Below the pieces are notes generated by a model, which was given only the letters and a program-made list of their open reading frames with translations, made no database searches and was not told where the DNA came from. Of a stretch of DNA of 64,000 bases, positions 17,388 to 25,199 are shown piece after piece (the stretch's first letter is position 1; the number at the start of each line of letters is the position of its first letter). The position numbers were made by a program, and so were the translations under genes. The DNA is taken from contig JNLK01000001.1 in assembly GCA_000703065.1 (NCBI GenBank), positions 3,308,001-3,372,000 on the forward strand, in the 5' to 3' direction. Source of the stretch: Lachnospiraceae bacterium AC2029. Its GTDB lineage: Bacteria; Bacillota; Clostridia; Lachnospirales; Lachnospiraceae.

Positions 17388-18071
17388 ATGGGTGATGCAA
17401 AGATTCTTGTTGTAGATGATGAGCCGCGGATGCGGAAGCTGGTCCGTGACTTTCTGGTAAAAGACGGATACATGGTTCTTGAGGCGGCTGACGGCGAGGA
17501 GGCACTGACTCTGTTCATGCAGACGAAGGAGATCGCACTCATTATCATGGATGTCATGATGCCGAAAATGGACGGTTATGAGGCATGTGAGGAGATCCGC
17601 AAGCTGTCGCAGGTTCCGATCATCCTGCTGACTGCGAAATCCGAAGAGAAGGATGAGCTTAAGGGCTTTTCTCTCGGTATTGACGAGTATATCACCAAGC
17701 CTTTCAGTCCCCGTGTCCTTGTGGCGAGAGTGGAGGCGATCCTCCGCCGTACCGTACAGGAGGGGGCCGAGACCACGATATCCGCAGGAGGGATTGTTAT
17801 GGACACCTCCGCACATATCGTAACGGTGGACGGAGAGCAGGTGGAGCTGTCCTTCAAGGAATTTGAACTGCTCAACTATTTCCTGGAGAATCAGGGCGTG
17901 GCCCTTTCCAGGGAAAAGATCCTGAACAGTGTCTGGAACTACGATTATTTCGGAGATGCCAGAACCATAGATACACATGTGAAGAAGCTTCGTGCCAAGC
18001 TGGGTGATAAGGGTGAATATATCAAGACCATCTGGGCTCTGGGCTACAAGTTTGAGGTGACAGAGTCATGA
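17388..18071 (+). CDS. OmpR/PhoB-family response regulator
   Basis: A 227-residue regulator. The receiver domain has the acidic pair Asp10/Asp11, phosphoacceptor Asp55 in IIMDVMMPKMDG, and the conserved Lys in YITKPFSPRVL. The C-terminal winged helix runs from about 130 (LSFKEFELLNYF, ARTIDTHVKKLRAKL, TIWALGYKF). It overlaps the kinase gene by four bases, so the two form one signalling pair. The target genes are not evident. Confidence 0.96.
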   Translation: MGDAKILVVDDEPRMRKLVRDFLVKDGYMVLEAADGEEALTLFMQTKEIALIIMDVMMPKMDGYEACEEIRKLSQVPIILLTAKSEEKDELKGFSLGIDEYITKPFSPRVLVARVEAILRRTVQEGAETTISAGGIVMDTSAHIVTVDGEQVELSFKEFELLNYFLENQGVALSREKILNSVWNYDYFGDARTIDTHVKKLRAKLGDKGEYIKTIWALGYKFEVTES

Positions 18072-19663
18072 AAAGTTTCAGGGGAGCGGCACAATTCCGT
18101 CATTCCCTTCGCTTTAAGCTGGTAGGGCTTGTAGGCGGGATCACTGTGATCGCCATCGTTGCTGCCTGGATCATCAGCAACAATCTGACAAGGAGTTTTT
18201 ATATACTGAATGCCAGAAGCAATCTGATTACAACCTATGAATCCTGTAATCAGTTGTTTTTGGATGCGTCGGGAGTCCCGGCGCGTTTTGAGATCGCCGC
18301 AGGAGAGATCTACGAACAGGTAGATAATCCCTCCAATGCGACGATCTTTATTATTGATTATTCGAATACCAAGGTCTATTCATCAGTTGTTGTGACGGAT
18401 AGTATTGCCGTATCTCTGCAGAATCTCATAGATCTCACCAATATCAGAGAACTGGCAGAGGGAGGAACGAAGTACAAATTCCTGAATCATGAAGATTCCT
18501 TTGATCTGATAGGGGTTCTGGACAACGGGGATATCATCATCCTGGAGCGGCCGCTGGAGCAGCTGAATTCCAGCATCCTTTTCTCCACACGTCTGTTCCT
18601 GATCGTTGCGGTAGTGATCCTTTCCTTCGAGGCGAGCCTTGTGCTCTTTATTTCCGGAACCCTGACACGGCCCATTATCCAGATGTCCCATGTGGCCCGC
18701 CGTATGGCCAGACTGGACTTCGATGCAAAGGCACCGGAGGACCGGAAGGATGAGATCGGAGAGCTGGGCCACAGCATGAACGAACTGTCGCTGAAGCTGG
18801 AGGATACGGTTTCCGAACTGAAGTCGGCGAATGCCAGCCTGTCCCAGGATATCGAGGAGAAGGAACGGATCGAAGAGATGCGTTCTGAGTTCCTGTCCCA
18901 TGTATCTCATGAGCTGAAGACTCCTCTGGCACTGATCCAGGGATATGCGGAAGGTCTGAAGGACTCTGTGAATGATGATCCCGAGAGCCGTGAGTTTTAT
19001 TGTGACGTCATTTCCGATGAGGCTTCGAAGATGAATACACTCATCATGAAGCTGCTGAATCTGAATGAACTGGAATTCGGAAATGAACCTCTGAAGATCG
19101 TGCGGTTTGATGTGATCGAGCAGATCCGCGGGATCGTGGCGGCGAATAAGATTCTGCTGGAGCAGAAAAATGTACGCCTGATCCAGCCTGAGGAGACGCC
19201 GGTCTTCGTGTGGGCGGACGCATTTAAAATGTCCGAGGTATTCACAAATTATCTGTCCAATGCCATTCATTATGTGAATGAGGGAGGAGAGATCCGAATC
19301 TCCGTGGAGCATATGACGGGTGCAGATGCGGCAAAGCGTGCGGCAGAGCGTGGTGAGGCAGAAGCCGTACCGAAGGATCCGGGTTCCGATTCAGGCGGAT
19401 CTACTGCGGAGCTTAAGAATGTGGTGCGTGTTTCTGTTTATAATCAGGGACCGAAGCTTGGAGAAGAGGCGCTGCAAAAGGTATTTGTCAAGTTCTATAA
19501 GGAGGACGCGGCTCGTACCAGGTCCTACGGAGGATCCGGTATCGGACTTTCCATCGTGGGAGCGATCCAGAAGTCCCACGGACAGGATTACGGTGTCTAT
19601 AATGTGGAGGACGGTGTCGTATTCTATTATGATCTGGACGGTACTGGCGCAATTGGTGATTGA
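18068..19663 (+). CDS. Sensor histidine kinase, partner of the upstream regulator
   Basis: A 531-residue membrane kinase. It has helix 1 at about 17-38, an extracytoplasmic sensor of about 130 residues, helix 2 at about 172-196, then HAMP. The phosphoacceptor is His281 in SHVSHELKTPLALIQGY, followed by the HATPase with N-box FTNYLSNAIHY and GSGIGLSIVGAI. A low-complexity insert (residues about 418-450, AAERGEAEAVPKDPGSD) sits inside the ATPase between the N and G boxes, a possible flexible lid extension. The start ATG overlaps the regulator stop by four bases (translational coupling). Confidence 0.95.
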   Translation: MKSFRGAAQFRHSLRFKLVGLVGGITVIAIVAAWIISNNLTRSFYILNARSNLITTYESCNQLFLDASGVPARFEIAAGEIYEQVDNPSNATIFIIDYSNTKVYSSVVVTDSIAVSLQNLIDLTNIRELAEGGTKYKFLNHEDSFDLIGVLDNGDIIILERPLEQLNSSILFSTRLFLIVAVVILSFEASLVLFISGTLTRPIIQMSHVARRMARLDFDAKAPEDRKDEIGELGHSMNELSLKLEDTVSELKSANASLSQDIEEKERIEEMRSEFLSHVSHELKTPLALIQGYAEGLKDSVNDDPESREFYCDVISDEASKMNTLIMKLLNLNELEFGNEPLKIVRFDVIEQIRGIVAANKILLEQKNVRLIQPEETPVFVWADAFKMSEVFTNYLSNAIHYVNEGGEIRISVEHMTGADAAKRAAERGEAEAVPKDPGSDSGGSTAELKNVVRVSVYNQGPKLGEEALQKVFVKFYKEDAARTRSYGGSGIGLSIVGAIQKSHGQDYGVYNVEDGVVFYYDLDGTGAIGD

Positions 19664-19689
19664 CGGAAGCATGATGCGGATGATATGAT
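19660..19689 (+). promoter_or_regulatory. Promoter of reverse rubrerythrin
   Basis: TTGACG (19,660-19,665) and TATGAT (19,684-19,689), 18 bases apart. The -35 overlaps the kinase stop. Confidence 0.65.
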
Positions 19690-19708
19690 ATATTCAGCGA
19701 CAAGCAGG

Positions 19709-19740
19709 AGGCTGCAGCTTAGGCTGCGGCCTTTACTTTA
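19709..19740 (+). terminator. Hairpin in the rubrerythrin leader, possibly the kinase terminator
   Basis: The 9-bp stem AGGCTGCAG/CTGCGGCCT with loop CTTAGG is followed by TTTACTTTA. It lies after the kinase stop but also after the rubrerythrin promoter, so rubrerythrin transcripts must read through it. Confidence 0.55.
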
Positions 19741-19762
19741 CTTAATGAAGGAGGGTTACAGA

Positions 19763-20302
19763 ATGAAATTTGTATGTACAGTCTGCGGTTATGTTTATGA
19801 AGGCGATGCTGCTCCGGAAGAATGTCCCATCTGCCATGCACCGGCATCCAAGTTCAATCAGATGGATGAGGAGAAGGCATGGGCAGCTGAGCATGTGGTA
19901 GGTGTTGCGGACAGCGCACCGGATGAGATCAAGGACGGACTCCGTGAGATGTTCAACGGTGAGTGCTGTGAGGTTGGTATGTACCTTGCCATGAGCCGCG
20001 TAGCGATCCGAGAAGGATATCCGGAGGTCGGCGCATTCTTTGAGAAGGCAGCGATCGAGGAAGCATGGCATGCAGCTCATTTTGCAGAACTTCTGGGGGA
20101 GGTTGTTACAGATTCGACGAAGAAGAATCTGGAGCTTCGGGCAGATGCGGAATTTGGTGCTACCGAGGGACGCGCAAAGCTTGCCAAGAAGGCAAAGGAA
20201 CTGAATCTGGATGCGATCCACGATATTGTCCATGAAATTGCAAGGGACGAAGCAAGACACGGAAAGGGATTCAAGGGTCTGCTGGATCGTTACTTCAGCT
20301 AA
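19763..20302 (+). CDS. Reverse rubrerythrin (rubredoxin domain first)
   Basis: A 179-residue oxidative-stress protein. A rubredoxin-type iron site comes first (CTVCGYVYEG...CPICHAP), then a ferritin-like di-iron four-helix bundle with EVGMYLAMS, EEAWHAAHFAE and DEARHGKG ligands. Normal rubrerythrins have the opposite order. The reversed form is typical of clostridia, where it reduces peroxide and oxygen with NADH through partner redox proteins. GAAGGAGGG at 19,748 fixes the ATG at 19,763; the frame is open 26 codons further up. Own promoter and terminator make it a single-gene unit. Confidence 0.94.
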   Translation: MKFVCTVCGYVYEGDAAPEECPICHAPASKFNQMDEEKAWAAEHVVGVADSAPDEIKDGLREMFNGECCEVGMYLAMSRVAIREGYPEVGAFFEKAAIEEAWHAAHFAELLGEVVTDSTKKNLELRADAEFGATEGRAKLAKKAKELNLDAIHDIVHEIARDEARHGKGFKGLLDRYFS

Positions 20303-20322
20303 ATTATAAGGTTTCATTAAAA

Positions 20323-20359
20323 GAAGGAGCGGGTTATCGAAAACCTGCTCCTTCTTTTT
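20323..20359. terminator. Terminator after rubrerythrin
   Basis: The stem GAAGGAGCGGGTT pairs with AACCTGCTCCTTC (one G-T), followed by five Ts. A left flank of As suggests it may also act on the minus strand for the converging EAL gene. Confidence 0.85.
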
Positions 20360-20449
20360 GTGTCCCGGCTATGAGCCAGGGGGAGATGCCTGCATATCCA
20401 TCCGGGAAATGCCGCGGGCGTTACTTTGCCTTACTGAACAGAATGCGGA

Positions 20450-22402
20450 TCAGCGGGTATGGTTGTGTTCGTGAAGAAAGTCAAGGAACTCCTGCTCCGG
20501 CATGGGTCTGGCGTAGTAGAAGCCCTGAATATAGTCACAGTTCTGCTCGGCAAACCAGGTTGCCTCTTCCTCGGTTTCAACACCCTCGACCACGATCTCT
20601 TTCCCGATGTCCTTCAGCATGTGGATGGTATCACGGATGACCATTCGCATGGTGGGGTCTTCCCATTCGTCCACAAAGCTCTTGTCAAGCTTGATCAGCT
20701 TAAAGGGAAAATCCATCATTCTCTGCAGATTGGAATATCCGGTCCCATAGTCATCCAATGCAAATTCCAGACCGAAAGAGTGCATGGCGAGTACATTTGT
20801 CTTGACTGTATCATGAACAAAATCGGAGGCGGTCTCCGTGATCTCGAAGTTAATGTACTGCGGCTCGATCCGGCAGTTCTTCAGGACATTGTTGACCTTG
20901 GTCGCAATGTTGTTTCTCATACACTGAACGGCGGAGAGGTTGATCTCCACATAACGGAGCCCAAGCTCTTCCATATCCTGACGGGCGATAAATTCACAGA
21001 CATCCTGAACAACGAACTCGCCGATCTGATGGATGGCGCCGCTTTTCTCAGCAGACGGAATGAAGACGCCCGGCGAAACCATGCCGTTGTTCTCATCGAA
21101 AAGACGGATCAGGGCTTCCGCACAGGTGAACCGTTGTTCCTTCACGTCGTAGATCGGCTGATAATACATCACAAAACTGTGATTGATGATCCCGTTGCTG
21201 ATGATCTCATCGATGTTGTTCTTCATCTGGAACTGTTTCTCCGGTGCGATCTCGGAGAGGATAACCACCTTATCATCGGGAACGTTGTAGTGGAAGGAAT
21301 TGGCAAATGCGATCAGGTCATCCCAGTTATCGATATCCGTGGGTGTCCGGACGATACATACACTGGCATCCATGTCCAGATCCAGATGACTGGAGTGGAG
21401 CGGGGTCTTCATGATGTCGAAGATCCGCTGTGCCTCGGTATCAGCAAATTCCTTTCGTGTCTTTCCGTCTATCAGGATGGCATACAGACCATTATAGAGG
21501 TAGTAGACCTCATGGAAGAGACCGTGTGATTTGCGGGTGTCCGTGTTACGAAGGATCACTGCTACTTCACGCTGCATCTTCTGGTGCTTTTCGTTTCCCA
21601 GGATGGACAGAAGAGCGGTACTGTTCTTGATCCGCACGAAAATGATGTCGGCCGGAACCTCGGAACGGTAGTATTTCTGCATGTCCATGGTGAAGGACCG
21701 GTAGGAACGGGCTCCCGTGATTGGATCGATCGTCTCCTCGGGACGCAGGATAATGGCGTTGATCAGCATTGCCACGATGGCGTATGCAAACATTTCCAAC
21801 AGATAATCCGGCTGGAAATACTGGACGATCATGGCTGCTCCGGTCAGAGGGAAGATCATAAACAGAGTAAAGAGCTTCTCCTTGTCCAGAATAGAACGGC
21901 TCTGGAAGAGATAGACCAGGGAGATGACCATATAATAGATTCCCACGATATAGAAAATGACCATAAGAGGTCCGCGCACGTAGGCTCCTTCGGGCGTGTA
22001 ATGAAATATGGCTTTGGAACCGAGGTTGTAGATCAGGAGTCCGAAGCAGAGAAGATACGGGAGCGTAAAGGCTGCCAGAAAGGACGCGTGACGCTTCGTA
22101 CGATGCCAGGTACCGGACATGTGACCGATGAAGATGATATAGATCGGTCCGGCCAGGATCCGGAACACGAAGTATACGGTACTGATTCCCATCCGGTATC
22201 GGTTTCGAAGATCGGAGTCCGTGATAGAGGTAAGATGAGCAGTGGAAAGCGCATCCGCAAATGTGGCGATGAGCAGACACAGCAGCAGTGCGATGTACGT
22301 GGTGTTGATCCGGCCACGGTTCATCTTTCGGAATAACAAAGAGAAAAGAAGAATACTCAGTATGATAAATGCAGCGATATCAAAGTAAGCGATCCGACCC
22401 AT
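20450..22402 (-). CDS. Membrane EAL-domain c-di-GMP phosphodiesterase with degenerate GGDEF
   Basis: A 650-residue protein. The first 225 residues hold about seven hydrophobic helices, a 7TM-type sensor. A GGDEF-like domain follows (ARSYRSFTMDMQKYY...) but its signature is lost: the expected GGDEF turn reads YYLYNGLYA. The EAL domain (about 390-645) is intact: AEALIR, NLSAVQ, ITETAS, LDDYGTGYSN, KLDKSF, EGVETEEEA and QGFYYARPMP. It should therefore cleave c-di-GMP under sensor control. AAAGGAGG lies seven bases before the ATG at 22,402, preferred over an ATG ten codons upstream. Confidence 0.92.
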   Translation of the reverse strand: MGRIAYFDIAAFIILSILLFSLLFRKMNRGRINTTYIALLLCLLIATFADALSTAHLTSITDSDLRNRYRMGISTVYFVFRILAGPIYIIFIGHMSGTWHRTKRHASFLAAFTLPYLLCFGLLIYNLGSKAIFHYTPEGAYVRGPLMVIFYIVGIYYMVISLVYLFQSRSILDKEKLFTLFMIFPLTGAAMIVQYFQPDYLLEMFAYAIVAMLINAIILRPEETIDPITGARSYRSFTMDMQKYYRSEVPADIIFVRIKNSTALLSILGNEKHQKMQREVAVILRNTDTRKSHGLFHEVYYLYNGLYAILIDGKTRKEFADTEAQRIFDIMKTPLHSSHLDLDMDASVCIVRTPTDIDNWDDLIAFANSFHYNVPDDKVVILSEIAPEKQFQMKNNIDEIISNGIINHSFVMYYQPIYDVKEQRFTCAEALIRLFDENNGMVSPGVFIPSAEKSGAIHQIGEFVVQDVCEFIARQDMEELGLRYVEINLSAVQCMRNNIATKVNNVLKNCRIEPQYINFEITETASDFVHDTVKTNVLAMHSFGLEFALDDYGTGYSNLQRMMDFPFKLIKLDKSFVDEWEDPTMRMVIRDTIHMLKDIGKEIVVEGVETEEEATWFAEQNCDYIQGFYYARPMPEQEFLDFLHEHNHTR

Positions 22403-22447
22403 ACCGTATCCTCCTTTCCGACAGATTTGCATAATAATACAATCATA

Positions 22448-22476
22448 TTATAACAAAAGAACGGATGATTCACAAG
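22448..22476 (-). promoter_or_regulatory. Promoter of the EAL gene
   Basis: On the minus strand TTGTGA and TATAAT are 17 bases apart, about 45 bases before the start. Confidence 0.7.
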
Positions 22477-22508
22477 AAAAGGAACGCTATGAGGCGGTTG
22501 ATTTTTGG

Positions 22509-22537
22509 TTGTTTCATATTTTTCAGTATAGTATAAT
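22509..22537 (+). promoter_or_regulatory. Promoter of the clostripain-family gene
   Basis: TTGTTT (22,509-22,514) and perfect TATAAT (22,532-22,537), spacer 17. A weak hairpin (TGCAC 549-553 with GTGCA 563-567) and a seven-T run at 22,568-22,574 follow in the leader. Confidence 0.8.
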
Positions 22538-22606
22538 ACAATTGTATGTGCACGCGAGGCGGGTGCATTTTTTTGCAAATGACATTTGCAGAAGAAAGGA
22601 AGAAAT

Positions 22607-25069
22607 ATGGAACCGAAAAGCAGTGACAGAGAGAAAAATGTGACCGGTGCGTCAAAACCCATGAAGCGCCGGGGAGAGGGACTCGGAACGGGACCGGTGG
22701 GCCGTGCGGACGGTTATGCCGGAAGGAACGGCGGATCCTCTCATAGAGACGGAGAGAGCAGCGGCGGAGGAGCCGGACGCGGAAAGACCTCCATTATAGC
22801 CGTGATCATTGCGCTTCTTCTCGGAGGAGGCGGTGGACTTACAGCACTTCTCGCCGGAGGCGGATCGGATGATGCGGGTACCGGCAGCAGTACCTCCGGG
22901 AGTGTGGATCCGGGTGGATCCGGCTCGGGCAGTTCAGGAAGCTCCGGCAGCTCGGGCAGTTCAGGAAGCTCCGGTAGTTCGGGGAGCAGTATCATTTCCT
23001 CCCTGCTGGGCGGGTTCACGGGCGGAGGCTCCACAGAGGCAGCTTCCTGGTTTAACAACATGAACAACACCGGTAAGCTGAATACGTCGGTCAGTCCGGC
23101 GGCAGCACCGAAGCGTACTCAGATCAAGGGGAACGGTCAGGATACCGTGACCATCATGGTTTATATGTGCGGTACCGATCTGGAATCCCGGAGCGGTATG
23201 GCTACCAATGATATGCGGGAGATGGCTCAGGCCAGTCTCTCCGATAAGATCAATATTATCATCTATACCGGCGGATGTGCCGGATGGAAGACCGGTGGTA
23301 TCAGCAACAAGACCAATCAGATCTACCGGATTCAGAATGGTCAGCTGGCGCAGATCGTAGCGGATGCCGGGGATAAGCCCATGACGGATCCGGGAACTCT
23401 GTCCGAATTCATCCAGTTCTGTGCCAAGTATTATCCGGCGGACCGTAATGAACTGATCTTCTGGGATCATGGCGGAGGATCCATCAGCGGCTTTGGTTAT
23501 GATGAGCGCTACAAGAGATCCGGCTCCATGGATCTGACGGGAATGAATACCGCGCTGAAGAACGGCGGAGTGAAGTTTGATTTCATCGGTTATGATGCGT
23601 GTCTCATGGCTACACTGGAGACTGCGATCATGACCAGCAATTACGCGGATTACCTGATCGCTTCCGAGGAAACGGAGCCCGGTATCGGCTGGTATTATAC
23701 CGATTGGCTGAATGCGCTTTCTCAGAATACCTCCATGCCCACCGTTGAGATCGGTAAGAATATCGTAGACGGCTTCGTGGATGAATGTAACCGGAAATGT
23801 GCCGGCCAGAAGACCACCCTGTCGGTGATCGATCTTGCGGAGTTCTCCGCAACCGTACCGGACAAGCTCTCAGCCTTCTCCAGCAGTACAAGTACTTTGA
23901 TCAAGGGGGATAATTATAAGCAGGTATCCGAGGCACGTGCCGGTACCCGTGAGTTCTCCTCCTCAGGTATCGACCAGGTGGATCTGGTTCACTTTGCAGA
24001 GCAGGTGGGAACCACGGAAGCAAAAGAGCTTTCCAAGGTCCTTCAGGAAAGCGTTAAGTATAACCGGACATCCAAGAACATGACAAATGCATATGGCGTG
24101 TCCATTTATTTTCCGTACAGGAAGACTTCCAGTGTAAATACAGCGGTCAGCAACTACAAGAATATCGGCCTTCGTTCCGAGTATTCTGACTGTATCAAGG
24201 CTTTTGCAAGCGTTGAGACCAGCGGACAGGTTGCAGCCGGCGGTTCAGGCAACCCGCTGGGTTCACTGTTCGGAGGCGGAAGCAGCGGTAGTTCCGGCGG
24301 CGGTTCCGATATGATATCGGGTCTTCTGAGTAACTTCCTGGGAGGACGTTCCGTTCCGGGCGTGGATGCTGATGCAGCCGAGTACATGCAGGATATGGAT
24401 GTGGATAAGGTTGCAAAGTATATCTCCGAGAATCAGTTTGATCCTTCCGTTCTGAAGTGGGATACGGAGGCGGACGGAACTCATACCATGTCCGTAAAGC
24501 AGGAGGACTGGGCGCTGATCAAGGATCTGCAGGTCAATATTTTCTACGATGACGGCGAGGGATATGTGGATCTTGGATTGGACAACGTTTACGAATTTGA
24601 TGATGAAGGTAAGCTGATCGGCGACTCCGACGGAACCTGGTTTGCCATCGACGGTCTTGCGGTTCCCTATTACTTTGAATCCCAGATGACGGATGAAACA
24701 GGCTATACCGTAACACAGGGACGTGTTCCTGTATTATTGGACGGACAGAGAGCCAACCTGATCATCGTATTTGACAAGGAGCATAAGAGCGGTTATATAG
24801 CCGGTGCGCGTTTTGATTACGTGGAGGGTGAGACCGAGACGATCGCGAAGGGCGTGACTGAGATTGCTCCGGGAACCTCTATCGACTTCATCTGCGATTA
24901 TTATGCCTATGACCAGACCTATCGGGACAGCTATCTGTGGGGCGAGCAGATCCATTACCGCACTGATCTGCAGTGCAGCTATGTAACCATCGGTGACGGT
25001 CTCCAGGTGACCTATCTTCTGAGAGATATCTACGGAAGAGAGTACTGGACGCCGAAGGTACCTGAGTAA
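22607..25069 (+). CDS. Clostripain-family (C11) cysteine peptidase, membrane-anchored
   Basis: An 820-residue protein. A basic, Gly-rich cytoplasmic leader of 60 residues is followed by one helix (about 61-84, SIIAVIIALLL) and a GSS-repeat linker (106-128). The clostripain domain begins at about 180 (TIMVYMCGTDLES), with catalytic His288 in WDHGGGS and Cys332 in GYDACLMA. A second Gly/Ser linker (near 555-580) leads to a beta-rich C-terminal region of about 220 residues that I do not recognise. The likely topology puts the protease outside the cell. AGAAAGGAAG supports ATG 22,607 over an upstream TTG. Its substrate is unknown; C11 enzymes cut after Arg or Lys. Confidence 0.92.
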   Translation: MEPKSSDREKNVTGASKPMKRRGEGLGTGPVGRADGYAGRNGGSSHRDGESSGGGAGRGKTSIIAVIIALLLGGGGGLTALLAGGGSDDAGTGSSTSGSVDPGGSGSGSSGSSGSSGSSGSSGSSGSSIISSLLGGFTGGGSTEAASWFNNMNNTGKLNTSVSPAAAPKRTQIKGNGQDTVTIMVYMCGTDLESRSGMATNDMREMAQASLSDKINIIIYTGGCAGWKTGGISNKTNQIYRIQNGQLAQIVADAGDKPMTDPGTLSEFIQFCAKYYPADRNELIFWDHGGGSISGFGYDERYKRSGSMDLTGMNTALKNGGVKFDFIGYDACLMATLETAIMTSNYADYLIASEETEPGIGWYYTDWLNALSQNTSMPTVEIGKNIVDGFVDECNRKCAGQKTTLSVIDLAEFSATVPDKLSAFSSSTSTLIKGDNYKQVSEARAGTREFSSSGIDQVDLVHFAEQVGTTEAKELSKVLQESVKYNRTSKNMTNAYGVSIYFPYRKTSSVNTAVSNYKNIGLRSEYSDCIKAFASVETSGQVAAGGSGNPLGSLFGGGSSGSSGGGSDMISGLLSNFLGGRSVPGVDADAAEYMQDMDVDKVAKYISENQFDPSVLKWDTEADGTHTMSVKQEDWALIKDLQVNIFYDDGEGYVDLGLDNVYEFDDEGKLIGDSDGTWFAIDGLAVPYYFESQMTDETGYTVTQGRVPVLLDGQRANLIIVFDKEHKSGYIAGARFDYVEGETETIAKGVTEIAPGTSIDFICDYYAYDQTYRDSYLWGEQIHYRTDLQCSYVTIGDGLQVTYLLRDIYGREYWTPKVPE

Positions 25070-25089
25070 AATAATAGATTGAGATCATA

Positions 25090-25144
25090 AGAGACAGTCT
25101 TTTTCGACATCTATACGGAAACGGATATCGGAAGGACTGTCTCT
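25090..25144 (+). terminator. Hairpin after the clostripain gene
   Basis: AGAGACAGTC (25,090-25,099) pairs with GACTGTCTCT (25,135-25,144) around a 35-base loop that can fold further. No clear T-run follows, so it may be a weak terminator or a processing site. Confidence 0.5.
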
Positions 25145-25199
25145 GTTGCCCTGACGGGGAGAATGTTATGGATGAGGGGTGAAACGTAAGGAGGTGCGG

